Positions 1-6,230 of a stretch of DNA of 6,230 bases are shown in pieces. Position numbers and translations under genes: made by a program. Below the pieces are notes generated by a model. That model worked only from the letters and a program-made list of their open reading frames with translations. It did no database searches and was not told the origin of the DNA. Numbering within the stretch: the first letter of the stretch is position 1; each line of letters begins with the position of its first letter. The stretch comes from Verrucomicrobiota bacterium (GTDB lineage: Bacteria; Verrucomicrobiota; Verrucomicrobiia; Chthoniobacterales; UBA10450). The DNA lies in NCBI GenBank assembly GCA_003221375.1, contig QHRI01000017.1, positions 1-6,230 of the forward strand, in the 5' to 3' direction.

Positions 1-1
1 C

Positions 2-115
2 AACGACGTCGCCGGCATTCATTTCTACACACTCAACCGTTCCGACGCCACCCGGGTAATCTTTGACAGCCTCGGTATTCCGCGTCGTAGAAACACGGAG
101 CCTTCGAGTGTCTAG
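2..115 (+). CDS. metF: Methylenetetrahydrofolate reductase, C-terminal fragment (5' truncated)
   Basis: Only the last 37 codons are present, ending at TAG 113-115. The reading frame starts at base 2 and continues upstream of the window. The stretch GIHFYTLNRSDATRVIFDSL (residues 5-24 of the fragment) matches the C-terminal end of MetF, where the last strand of the TIM barrel carries a G-[IL]-H-F-Y-T-L-N-[RK] motif followed by a closing helix. MetF reduces 5,10-methylene-THF to 5-methyl-THF with FAD and NAD(P)H, supplying the methyl group for methionine synthesis in the cytoplasm. The final residues (RRRNTEPSSV) are a non-conserved tail. The identification rests on this short but distinctive motif; the catalytic part lies outside the window. 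An 80-base gap separates it from the next gene, so shared transcription is possible but unproven. Confidence 0.85.
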   Translation, partial: NDVAGIHFYTLNRSDATRVIFDSLGIPRRRNTEPSSV

Positions 116-140
116 GTTAGCTCGTGTAGGTTTCTAACCT
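114..140. other. 7-bp inverted repeat overlapping the metF stop
   Basis: AGGTTAG (114-120) is the exact reverse complement of CTAACCT (134-140), with a 13-base loop. It begins inside the metF stop codon and could form a weak hairpin in the transcript. No run of T follows, so it is not a typical intrinsic terminator. It could attenuate transcription between metF and the downstream run, or be chance. Confidence 0.2.
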
Positions 141-195
141 CGCGACGCAGCTGCCAAGATTTGCGCGAAGCCAGTGACGCGAGCAGAATGCGCGA

Positions 196-948
196 ATGCC
201 GAAGCTCAGCCGGACGATTTGCTGGCAAGTCGGAGCGCTCATGATTGCAGTTGCACTAGCAATCGTGCTCTCTCGCTTCCTCCCGATCGTCAGCTTTATC
301 GAGGCATCGCAGCAACGCGTGATGAGCTGGGGCGCGTGGGGGGCCGTTTGCTATCCGCTGCTTTTCGCTGCATGTAATATCCTTTTGCTTCCCGGTGGCA
401 TTCTTGCCATCGGAGGAGGTTTCTTTTTTGGATTGTGGTGGGGATTCCTAATCGTGCTGGTGGGTAACCTCGTCGCTACAGCGATTTCCTTTGCGCTGAG
501 CCGATGGATCGCCAGACGATGGTTCCAGCAAAAGTTTTCAGATAACCGGATGCTGCGCGCTTTGGGACCTGCAGTAGAGCGCGAGAGCTGGAAAATTATT
601 CTTTTAAGTCAACTTCATCCACTTTTCCCAACGAGCCTGCTAAATTATTTTTACGGTATAACGCGGATCCCTTTCGGCAGCTACATGCTCTGGGCGTCGA
701 TCGGCCGAGCACCTGGTCTTTTCCTTTACGTTTATGCCGGGACACTGGGTCAGTTTGCAGTACGTATCATGCGTGGAAAAAGTTATCCCCGCGTGATTGA
801 GTATTGGATATGGGGGGGCGCATTTGTGACGACAGTATTGCTGCTGATAGTGCTCGGCCGGCTCGCATATCGGGCAATACAGACTTCGCAGGATTCGGCA
901 GAATGCCAACGAAGGGAAAAGACCACAAGCGCGATAGTAACTAGTTGA
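196..948 (+). CDS. TVP38/TMEM64 family (VTT/DedA-like) inner-membrane protein
   Basis: This is a 250-residue polytopic membrane protein. A first hydrophobic helix spans about residues 12-30, followed by hydrophobic stretches at about 50-66, 68-104, 133-152, 160-184 and 203-226, with a polar, probably cytoplasmic tail from about 229. The VTT core shows the glycine-rich segment PGGILAIGGGFFFG (66-79) leading to SRWIARRW (102-109), then HPLFPTSLLNYFYGITRIPF (141-160) and a G-x-x-P-G-x-x-L-Y-V-Y-x-G block (170-182). In VTT/DedA proteins these regions form paired re-entrant loops, and several members move lipids across membranes; the substrate here is unknown. The start is ATG 196, since an in-frame TGA at 175-177 excludes an earlier one; ATG 241 (residue 16) is a less likely alternative that would cut the first helix. 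No strong Shine-Dalgarno is visible. The stop lies 23 bases before mnmG, so they probably share a transcript. The position usually occupied by Arg in the block before HPLFP is Gln139. Confidence 0.88.
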   Translation: MPKLSRTICWQVGALMIAVALAIVLSRFLPIVSFIEASQQRVMSWGAWGAVCYPLLFAACNILLLPGGILAIGGGFFFGLWWGFLIVLVGNLVATAISFALSRWIARRWFQQKFSDNRMLRALGPAVERESWKIILLSQLHPLFPTSLLNYFYGITRIPFGSYMLWASIGRAPGLFLYVYAGTLGQFAVRIMRGKSYPRVIEYWIWGGAFVTTVLLLIVLGRLAYRAIQTSQDSAECQRREKTTSAIVTS

Positions 949-971
949 TGAAGAACGAGTTGTATTATTAA

Positions 972-2873
972 ATGATATTTAACCTACCCACAGAATATGA
1001 AGTATTGGTAGTGGGCAGCGGTCATGCTGGAATTGAAGCGGCATTGGCCGCCGCACGCATCGGGTGCCGCACTTTGATGTTGACGCAAAATTTGGATACG
1101 ATTGGCCAAATGTCATGTAATCCGGCAATTGGTGGGCTAGCCAAGGGGCATATTGTTCGGGAGATAGATGCGATGGGCGGTGCAATGGCCTTGAACGCCG
1201 ATGCTACAGGAATTCAGTTTCGGATGCTTAACCGAGCAAAAGGACCGTCGGTCCGCGCACCGCGGGTGCAGTGTGACAAGAAGGCTTATCAATTCCGCTT
1301 AAAGGCGATTCTGGAGTCCGCCGAAAATCTCGACGTCAAACAGGCAACCGTGTCCCGCATTTTGGCTAAAGATGAGAAGGTCGTTGCCGTCGAAACCGAT
1401 CTCGGACTCATCATCGGCGCGCGAACCGTCGTGCTTACCTCGGGGACATTTTTGCGCGGACTCTTGCACGTTGGCGAGGCTACCAAGCCGGGCGGACGCA
1501 TGGCCGATGCGAGTTCGAGCCTCAGCGGTAATCTTCGGGAGTTGGGGTTCCAAGTCGGGCGATTTAAAACAGGTACTCCTTGTCGCTTAAACGCGCGCTC
1601 AATTGATTTTTCCCGATGCTCAATCCAGCTGGGAGATGAGCCGCCGCCGACCTTCTCCTTTTATGTCGATGAAATTGGTGACTGTGAAGCAGAGATTTTT
1701 ACGCTCAACCGCGTACGTGAAGGAAAGTTCCACGTGGAACAACTTCCCTGTTGGATAACTCATACTACCGAGCGGACCCATGAGATCATTCGCGCGAACC
1801 TTGACCGATCTCCGCTTTATGCAGGTCAGATCGAGGGCACAGGGCCCCGGTATTGTCCCTCTATCGAAGATAAGATTGTAAAGTTCCCAAACAAGCTATC
1901 CCATCAACTTTTCCTCGAACCCGAAGGCCGGCACACAAGAGAATATTACGTAAACGGTATTTCGACGAGTTTGCCGTATGACGTTCAACTGGAACTTTTA
2001 CATTCAATCCCAGGTCTAGAGCGAGCCGAGATGATGCGACCGGGTTATGCCGTAGAGTACGATTATTTTCCGCCCACCCAGCTTTGTCCGACTTTGGAGA
2101 CAAAACTAATAGATGGACTGTATTTTGCCGGCCAAGTTAACGGCACGTCCGGTTACGAGGAAGCGGCGGCACAGGGTTTGATTGCGGGCGCTAATGCTGC
2201 ATTGAAAGTTCAAGGACGTTCGCCATTGGTGCTGCAGCGGAACGAAGCGTACATAGGAGTCCTGATCGATGATCTTGTCACTAAGGGTACCGAGGAACCT
2301 TATCGTATGTTTACCAGTCGGGCCGAAGATCGGTTGCTTTTGCGACACGACAATGCAGATCAGCGCCTGACGGGCCGTGCGTTTGCCTCTGGACTAGTCA
2401 ATACGGCGCGCTGGGGCCGCCATGAGAAAAAGACACGACTCTTGGATCAAGCCCGCCTCCTAGCCATTCAGACCAAGCTCGGTGGAACTGTAATCTCTCA
2501 ACTATTCAAGAGACCGGACTTTAGTGCTGCAACCCTGCCGCCCGAGCTTTTTTCCCTCCTACCAATCTCAATCTGGCAGTTAATCGAAACGGATTTCAAA
2601 TACGAGGGTTATGCGGCACGGCAATTAGACGAAAATCGACAGCTAAAGCGGAGGCAGCAACAAGTGATTCCAAATTGGGTCGACTATGACGAAATTCCTG
2701 GCCTGCGCTCTGAGACCAGACAAAAGCTAGCGTTTACTCGTCCCAGCTCGCTCGGGCAGGCAGCCCGAATAAGTGGAATAACGCCAGCGGATATTGCAAT
2801 AATATCTATCTGGTTGTGTAAGAATAACTTATATTCTACAACATCCGTGGAAGTTGCCGCAAGCTCTAAATAA
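972..2873 (+). CDS. mnmG: tRNA uridine-5-carboxymethylaminomethyl modification enzyme MnmG (GidA)
   Basis: MnmG is the FAD-dependent partner of the GTPase MnmE. The complex installs the (carboxymethyl)aminomethyl group at C5 of wobble uridine 34 in tRNAs reading split codon boxes, using methylene-THF, NADH and glycine or ammonium. At 633 residues it has the family's full length. The FAD-binding G-x-G-x-x-G is GSGHAG (15-20). The conserved cysteine of [10 protein letters not shown] is Cys49. The first family signature, [11 protein letters not shown] (291-301), contains the second functional cysteine, Cys295. The second signature, [17 protein letters not shown], begins at 386. [14 protein letters not shown] (445-458) and the C-terminal MnmE/tRNA-binding part (KYEGYAARQ, then [14 protein letters not shown]) are intact. 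An in-frame TAA sits directly before ATG 972, which fixes the start. No good Shine-Dalgarno is seen; the leader is AT-rich. plsY starts 8 bases after the stop. Asp453 replaces the usual Tyr of SRAEYRL. mnmE is not in the window. Confidence 0.98.
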   Translation: MIFNLPTEYEVLVVGSGHAGIEAALAAARIGCRTLMLTQNLDTIGQMSCNPAIGGLAKGHIVREIDAMGGAMALNADATGIQFRMLNRAKGPSVRAPRVQCDKKAYQFRLKAILESAENLDVKQATVSRILAKDEKVVAVETDLGLIIGARTVVLTSGTFLRGLLHVGEATKPGGRMADASSSLSGNLRELGFQVGRFKTGTPCRLNARSIDFSRCSIQLGDEPPPTFSFYVDEIGDCEAEIFTLNRVREGKFHVEQLPCWITHTTERTHEIIRANLDRSPLYAGQIEGTGPRYCPSIEDKIVKFPNKLSHQLFLEPEGRHTREYYVNGISTSLPYDVQLELLHSIPGLERAEMMRPGYAVEYDYFPPTQLCPTLETKLIDGLYFAGQVNGTSGYEEAAAQGLIAGANAALKVQGRSPLVLQRNEAYIGVLIDDLVTKGTEEPYRMFTSRAEDRLLLRHDNADQRLTGRAFASGLVNTARWGRHEKKTRLLDQARLLAIQTKLGGTVISQLFKRPDFSAATLPPELFSLLPISIWQLIETDFKYEGYAARQLDENRQLKRRQQQVIPNWVDYDEIPGLRSETRQKLAFTRPSSLGQAARISGITPADIAIISIWLCKNNLYSTTSVEVAASSK

Positions 2874-2881
2874 TATTCTCC

Positions 2882-3508
2882 ATGCTCACCTTCGCCGCTG
2901 TAGTGATCGGGAGCTATCTTTTGGGTTCGATTCCGTTCGGCTATATCGCGGGTCGAATTGCAGGAATTGACATACGAAACTGTGGCAGCGGCAACGTTGG
3001 TGCTACCAATGTCGTACGAACACTGGGCAAGAACTATGGCTATCCCGTTTTCGCTGCGGATTTTCTGAAGGGTTTTGCTGCGGTAAAGATGTCGGTCTTG
3101 ATCGCTACACGTGCGCGGCCGGAATGGATCGCGCCAGAGATCTTTGGAATCATTGCGGCGGTCTCGAGCGTGGTGGGGCATTCTTTTCCCATATGGCTGT
3201 ATTTCAAGGGGGGGAAAGGGGTCGCAACGTCAGCCGGCGCACTTTTCAGCCTGGTTCCACTCGCAGCATTGGCCGGCGTAGCGATTTGGATACTAACCTT
3301 TTTACTCACGCGTTATGTTTCTGTAGCGTCGATCGCGGCTGCTGCCGCATTGCCTGTCGTGATACTGATTACAAGCCGGCTAAGTCAGAACTTCGGAAAA
3401 TGGTTATTCTACTCGTCGGTTTGTCTCGCGGCAGTTGTGATTTGGCGTCATCGTTCAAATCTTTCGCGGCTCATCCGTGGAACGGAGCCGCGTTTTACTC
3501 GAAAATGA
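2882..3508 (+). CDS. plsY: Acyl-phosphate:glycerol-3-phosphate acyltransferase PlsY
   Basis: PlsY is the membrane enzyme that transfers an acyl group from acyl-phosphate (made by PlsX) to sn-glycerol-3-phosphate, giving lysophosphatidic acid, the first committed step of phospholipid synthesis in most bacteria. At 208 residues it is of normal length. All three cytoplasmic active-site motifs are visible: GSGNVGATN (35-43), GHSFPIWLYFKGGKGVAT (99-116, including the phosphate-binding KGGKG loop) and HRSNLSRLIRGTE (190-202). Hydrophobic helices lie at about 2-23, 52-75, 85-105, 118-141 and 145-190. The N-terminal SYLLGSIPFGY is typical of the family. ATG 2882 is the first possible start after an in-frame TAA at 2867-2869. 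No Shine-Dalgarno is evident, and with mnmG ending 8 bases upstream, re-initiation by the same ribosomes is plausible. The stop overlaps the gpsA start as ATGA. The product of GpsA is the acyl acceptor of PlsY. Confidence 0.97.
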   Translation: MLTFAAVVIGSYLLGSIPFGYIAGRIAGIDIRNCGSGNVGATNVVRTLGKNYGYPVFAADFLKGFAAVKMSVLIATRARPEWIAPEIFGIIAAVSSVVGHSFPIWLYFKGGKGVATSAGALFSLVPLAALAGVAIWILTFLLTRYVSVASIAAAAALPVVILITSRLSQNFGKWLFYSSVCLAAVVIWRHRSNLSRLIRGTEPRFTRK

Positions 3509-4506
3509 AAATCCGCGAAATAGCGATCCTTGGGGCTGGCAGTTGGGGGACTGCCCTGGCGTGGTTATGGGGCAAAGATGGGCGTCACGTTTCGCTTTGG
3601 GGGCACAATGGCGATCGCGTAGCGCGCATGCGAGAGTCACGCGAGAACAGCGACTATCTTCCTGGGCTCAAATTACCTGGATCGGTGCGTGTCACATCCG
3701 GGCTCAGTGATTGCGGCGGCGCGGATCTCATCGTGTTCGCGACGCCGTCGACGGCGTTGAGAAAAGTTGCAGTGCAACTACGAGAAGTGGTTGGGAATGC
3801 TCGCGCAGTGTTGCTGAGTTGCGTGAAAGGTATCGAGCACCGAACCGGGAGGCGAATGAGCCAGATCCTAAGCGAACTTTTTCCAGACCGGAAAATCGCG
3901 GTCTTGTCGGGGCCGAATCTCGCGGCAGAGGTCGTGCAAAACCTTCCGACTGCGACCGTGATTGGCTGTAACAACCCTGAATGCAGGACAAATCTGCAAA
4001 GCGTCCTGGGGAGTCCACGCTTTCGTGTTTACACTAGCCAGGAGGTCGCATCTATCGAACTGGGCGGCGCTTTGAAAAATGTGTTCGCTGTGGCGGCAGG
4101 GATCAGCGATGGGCTCGGATTGGGCGACAATTCCAAGGCGGCGTTAGTGACGCGGTCATTAGCGGAGTTGGTGCGCCTCGGAGTCGGCATGGGAGGAACG
4201 GCGCAGGCTTTTTATGGATTAAGCGGCGCGGGCGATTTAATTGTGACTTGTTATAGTACGCGCAGCCGTAATCACACAGTTGGCGAACGTCTCGGACGGG
4301 GCGAATCATTCACACAAATCACTGAATCCATGAGCATGGTGGCCGAAGGAATTCCTACTGCACGGAGTGCCTTTGAATGCGCGCGTCAGTTGAAAATCGA
4401 GACGCCGATTATTGATCAGGTTTACGCCGTGTTGTATGAACAGAAAACACCGACTGTTGCGTTAGAAGAAGTACTGAGTCGCGAGCAAAAAGCGGAACAC
4501 CTTTAG
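3505..4506 (+). CDS. gpsA: NAD(P)+-dependent glycerol-3-phosphate dehydrogenase GpsA
   Basis: GpsA reduces dihydroxyacetone phosphate to sn-glycerol-3-phosphate in the cytoplasm, the backbone precursor of phospholipids and substrate of the neighbouring PlsY. With ATG 3505 the protein has 333 residues, the usual family length. The N-terminal Rossmann fold opens with ILGAGSWGTALA (8-19). SCVKGIE (105-111) holds the first catalytic lysine, Lys108. SGPNLAAEV (135-143) is the family's GP[ST]xAxE motif with Asn in third place. GALKNVFAVAAGISDGLG (188-205) holds the second catalytic lysine, Lys191. GLSGAGDLIVTCYSTRSRN (238-256) supplies the substrate-binding Asp244, Arg255 and Asn256. The start overlaps the plsY stop (ATGA, 3505-3508) and no Shine-Dalgarno lies at proper distance (GGAG at 3484-3487 is too far), so translational coupling is likely. 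The frame stays open far upstream inside plsY, but that part has no homology to the family. The gene ends 44 bases from convergent purN; no clear terminator hairpin is seen between them. Confidence 0.97.
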   Translation: MKIREIAILGAGSWGTALAWLWGKDGRHVSLWGHNGDRVARMRESRENSDYLPGLKLPGSVRVTSGLSDCGGADLIVFATPSTALRKVAVQLREVVGNARAVLLSCVKGIEHRTGRRMSQILSELFPDRKIAVLSGPNLAAEVVQNLPTATVIGCNNPECRTNLQSVLGSPRFRVYTSQEVASIELGGALKNVFAVAAGISDGLGLGDNSKAALVTRSLAELVRLGVGMGGTAQAFYGLSGAGDLIVTCYSTRSRNHTVGERLGRGESFTQITESMSMVAEGIPTARSAFECARQLKIETPIIDQVYAVLYEQKTPTVALEEVLSREQKAEHL

Positions 4507-4550
4507 TGGTCTGCCTGAATCGCACCTTCCGCTGATTCGTGGGACTAAAA

Positions 4551-5147
4551 TTAAGAACTCGCCGCCTGGTATCTTGCGCAAAATTCTGCGATCACGGCAG
4601 GGTATAACTCGCGTTCAGCGATTTGAATCCGCGCGTGCAGGCTTTCGGGCGTGTCTTCAGGCAGGATCGGCACTTCGCGCTGAGCAATAATGTTGCCGTG
4701 ATCGATTTTCTCGTCCACGTAATGCACAGTGCAACCACTGACCTCGTCGCCGGCCGCGAGCGCCTGTTTCCACGCTTCGAGCCCGGGAAATTTCGGCAGA
4801 AGCGATGGATGAATATTAATGATACGCCCCGGGAATGCTTTGAGCATCGGCGCATGTAGCACGCGCATGAAACCGGCGAGGACTACGAGACCAACACCGG
4901 CCTCGCGTAACATATCCACCAATCCGTTTTCAGCTTCCAGCTCTAGCCGCGTGCGAAATCGACCAGGCGCCAAGTAGGCGTTAGCAACTGAAAACTCCCG
5001 CGCTATTTCGAGGATTGGCGCATCCAGGACGTCCGAGATTACCACACGTGCTTCCGCTGCCAGATCGCCTGAACGGATACGCTCAAGGATTGCCTGGCAG
5101 TTGCTTCCTTTTCCCGACCCAAGAATTCCAATCGGCAACGGTTTCAC
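4551..5147 (-). CDS. purN: Phosphoribosylglycinamide formyltransferase PurN
   Basis: PurN transfers the formyl group of 10-formyl-THF to glycinamide ribonucleotide, the third step of de novo purine synthesis, in the cytoplasm. The 198-residue product has normal length. Visible features are the phosphate-binding loop GILGSGKGSN (7-16), AGFMRVL (91-97) in the folate pocket, and the catalytic trio: Asn111 and His113 in INIHPSLLPKFPGL (110-123), and Asp149 in VDEKIDHGNIIAQ (144-156). GCTVHYV (138-144) and AERELYP (177-183) are also typical. The start is GTG at 5147-5145: an in-frame TAA lies directly upstream, the family N-terminus begins here, and AGGA sits 7 bases before it. It lies 62 bases downstream of rfaE2 on the same strand and is probably co-transcribed with it, although the two pathways are unrelated. 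It converges with gpsA. Confidence 0.97.
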   Translation of the reverse strand: MKPLPIGILGSGKGSNCQAILERIRSGDLAAEARVVISDVLDAPILEIAREFSVANAYLAPGRFRTRLELEAENGLVDMLREAGVGLVVLAGFMRVLHAPMLKAFPGRIINIHPSLLPKFPGLEAWKQALAAGDEVSGCTVHYVDEKIDHGNIIAQREVPILPEDTPESLHARIQIAERELYPAVIAEFCARYQAASS

Positions 5148-5154
5148 TTATTTG

Positions 5155-5159
5155 TCCTG
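5155..5159 (-). promoter_or_regulatory. Shine-Dalgarno for purN (CAGGA)
   Basis: On the minus strand CAGGA lies 7 bases before the GTG at 5147. It is the clearest ribosome binding site in the window and supports the non-ATG start, which is also forced by the in-frame TAA at 5150-5148. Confidence 0.65.
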
Positions 5160-5209
5160 ACGTTTGAGGATATGAAGACGTCGATCGCGGGAAACCCCTC
5201 TGCAACTTT

Positions 5210-5695
5210 TCAGTCGCGGTTCTCGCATATTTGTTCGAGCAGGCGCGAAGTCGAATAGCCGACCTCAAATGGAATGATGCGAATCTCGGCGCCCATCTCC
5301 TTCAAAACCGCGCGCTCCTCCTCGTTGAGCGTTTCTGAGCTGTAGTCGCCACCTTTCACATAAATAGCAGGATAGCTTGCAGCGATAAACTGCGTCGCTC
5401 GCATTTCCGGAAAAATTGTGACGAGATCCACGCATTGTAGAGCGGCAAGAATTTCCGCACGATCGCGCTCTCCGGTAATCGGACGCCCCATCCCTTTCAA
5501 TTCGCGGACCGAGCGATCGCCATTCAAACCGACCGCTAACAGATCGCCGAGCGCACGTGCAGCCTGCAAGTAGCGTACGTGTCCCACATGCAGCAAATCA
5601 AAGCAGCCATTCGTCGCGACCAGTTTTTTCCCCGTACCACGCAACTGCTTGCTGCGCTCCGAAAGTTCTTCGAGACCGATGATTTTTGCGCTCAT
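5210..5695 (-). CDS. rfaE2: D-glycero-beta-D-manno-heptose-1-phosphate adenylyltransferase, stand-alone RfaE2 (HldE C-terminal domain type)
   Basis: This nucleotidyltransferase joins AMP from ATP to heptose 1-phosphate, giving ADP-heptose for the lipopolysaccharide inner core. In E. coli the activity is the C-terminal half of bifunctional HldE; here the domain stands alone at 161 residues, a usual length for separate RfaE2. The cytidylyltransferase-fold signature is ATNGCFDLLHVGHVRYL (27-43), with the HxGH motif at 36-39. Further family motifs are GLNGDRSVRELKG (56-68) followed by RPI (71-73), ERDRAEILAAL (76-86), YVKGGDY (112-118) and GYSTSRLLEQI (146-156). The start is ATG 5695; an in-frame TAA two codons upstream (5701-5699) excludes a longer form. 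The Shine-Dalgarno is weak (GAG about six bases upstream). It precedes purN on the same strand and diverges from the DUF4912 gene. The kinase partner (RfaE1) is not in the window. A related sugar-phosphate or glycerol-3-phosphate nucleotidyltransferase is less likely, given the KGGDY and STS motifs. Confidence 0.92.
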   Translation of the reverse strand: MSAKIIGLEELSERSKQLRGTGKKLVATNGCFDLLHVGHVRYLQAARALGDLLAVGLNGDRSVRELKGMGRPITGERDRAEILAALQCVDLVTIFPEMRATQFIAASYPAIYVKGGDYSSETLNEEERAVLKEMGAEIRIIPFEVGYSTSRLLEQICENRD

Positions 5696-5845
5696 CCCTT
5701 ACTCAATGGAGAACTATGCGTTAAACCCGCAAAAAGGCGCGGAAAAGTTCCAAAAACCACGCGAGACAGTTCCTTTGAGCGCTCGACGCCTGCGCGCAAA
5801 AAATCTGCGGTTGGTCTTTTGTCGATTTGAGCCAACTTGTGGAAA
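5696..5845. promoter_or_regulatory. Divergent intergenic region between rfaE2 and the DUF4912 gene
   Basis: This 150-base space must hold the start signals for both divergent genes. No hexamer pair close to the sigma-70 consensus at proper spacing is seen on either strand. Visible short elements are CGCAAAAA at 5728-5735 and again at 5795-5802, AGTTCC at 5746-5751 and again at 5768-5773, and the 8-base palindrome GAGCGCTC at 5777-5784. Any of these could be a regulator site or chance. Its promoter role is inferred only from gene orientation. Confidence 0.45.
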
Positions 5846-6230
5846 ATGAAGGTGAGACAGACCTTCCATATTTCCAGGAAACCGGTCGTGCCTCTTGCAG
5901 AGGATCAGGAGTCACGCGATTTGAGCGATGGCTCGGAACCAACGCGCTTTCATGGTCCACCGCGTCTTCTCGCCATTGCGCGCGACCCATGGACGATCTT
6001 CGCATATTGGTATGCTGACTGGCCTACGATTTTCAAAAACGTCGCGCCCGTCGATCGACAGGTTCATCTCCGGGTTCACTCCGCAGACGGCCTGGAAGAG
6101 AAAGAAGCGGCTGTGGAACCGATGGCGGGAATGCATTACCTCACGATGTCGCAACGACATCGCGCTTGTCGTATTGAGATCGGATATTATCAGCCTGCTG
6201 ACGTTTGGAATTCAGTCGCGACGTCGAAGG
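5846..6230 (+). CDS. DUF4912 domain-containing protein, N-terminal part (3' truncated)
   Basis: This frame is open from ATG 5846 to the window end: 128 complete codons and no stop. Residues 1-37 are a polar, charged leader, followed by PPRLLAIARDPWTIFAYW (38-55), which matches the DUF4912 hallmark [LV]-x-[AV]-R-D-P-x-x-[LIF]-[FVY]-x-Y-W. The family pattern continues with VHLRVH (73-78), EPMAGMHYLTM (91-101) and RIEIGYYQP (109-117), then WNSVATS, the region where family members usually read 'xSNxVxTP/S'. DUF4912 has no established function that I know of; no signal peptide or membrane segment is visible in this part, so a cytoplasmic place is inferred. An in-frame TGA at 5828-5830 limits upstream extension; TTG 5837 is a weaker alternative start. 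A weak TGGA lies just before the ATG. It diverges from rfaE2, and the two may share a control region. The minus-strand frames overlapping it lack recognisable family motifs and are not real genes. Confidence 0.8.
   Translation, partial: MKVRQTFHISRKPVVPLAEDQESRDLSDGSEPTRFHGPPRLLAIARDPWTIFAYWYADWPTIFKNVAPVDRQVHLRVHSADGLEEKEAAVEPMAGMHYLTMSQRHRACRIEIGYYQPADVWNSVATSK

Noticed and set aside
139..183. 6-bp inverted repeat CTCGCG/CGCGAG upstream of the VTT gene
   Set aside because: The arms are short and GC-rich, the loop is 33 bases, and no recognised regulatory family fits.
174..377. Plus-strand frame of 67 codons starting with GTG
   Set aside because: It overlaps the VTT membrane protein in another frame, has no recognisable motif, and the composition is that of a shadow frame.
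2684..3181. Minus-strand frame of 165 codons
   Set aside because: It lies antisense across the 3' end of mnmG and the start of plsY, both firmly identified, and its product shows no family features.
4507..4550. Possible bidirectional terminator between convergent gpsA and purN
   Set aside because: Only a 5-bp pairing (GAATC with GATTC) is seen, without a T-tract; this is too weak to call a terminator.
5775..5803. TTGAGC as a -35 box for the DUF4912 gene
   Set aside because: At 17-base spacing the downstream hexamer is AAAAAA, not a -10 box; other pairs on both strands were equally poor.
5721..6160. Minus-strand frames (5721-6005 and 5912-6160) and plus-strand frame 5827-6018
   Set aside because: They overlap the DUF4912 frame, which has a clear family pattern over most of its length; the alternatives have no recognisable domain.
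1..6230. A novel defence, mobile or CRISPR-type system
   Set aside because: No repeat array, transposase, integrase, toxin-antitoxin or reverse-transcriptase motif was seen; nearly all coding space is explained by core metabolic genes.

Overview
The window is a compact stretch of bacterial housekeeping genes of moderate GC content. It holds seven supported protein-coding genes, two of them cut by the window edges. The sequence suggests a Gram-negative (diderm) bacterium, because it carries a stand-alone ADP-heptose synthesis enzyme of the lipopolysaccharide core pathway. A DUF4912 protein, the VTT-domain membrane protein and the stand-alone (not fused) heptose adenylyltransferase together fit Verrucomicrobiota or a relative. 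That assignment is an inference from recalled family distributions and was not tested.

Layout: positions 2-115 (+) are the C-terminal end of a methylenetetrahydrofolate reductase (metF). After 80 bases comes a co-directional run: a TVP38/TMEM64 (VTT/DedA-like) membrane protein (196-948), the tRNA wobble-uridine modification enzyme mnmG (972-2873), the glycerol-3-phosphate acyltransferase plsY (2882-3508) and the glycerol-3-phosphate dehydrogenase gpsA (3505-4506). Gaps of 23 and 8 bases and an ATGA overlap argue for one transcript. plsY and gpsA are consecutive steps of phospholipid synthesis: GpsA makes sn-glycerol-3-phosphate and PlsY acylates it. The co-transcribed VTT protein belongs to a superfamily with lipid-transport members.

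A 44-base convergent gap separates this run from a minus-strand pair. In transcription order these are rfaE2 (5695 to 5210, heptose-1-phosphate adenylyltransferase) and purN (5147 to 4551, GAR formyltransferase, GTG start with a clear Shine-Dalgarno). A 150-base divergent intergenic region (5696-5845) then leads to the start of a DUF4912 protein on the plus strand, which runs off the window end.

No RNA gene, mobile element, CRISPR array or tRNA was seen, and no gene-free stretch exceeds 300 bases. I found no convincing new multi-gene system. The least understood elements are the DUF4912 protein and the lipid-linked VTT protein.
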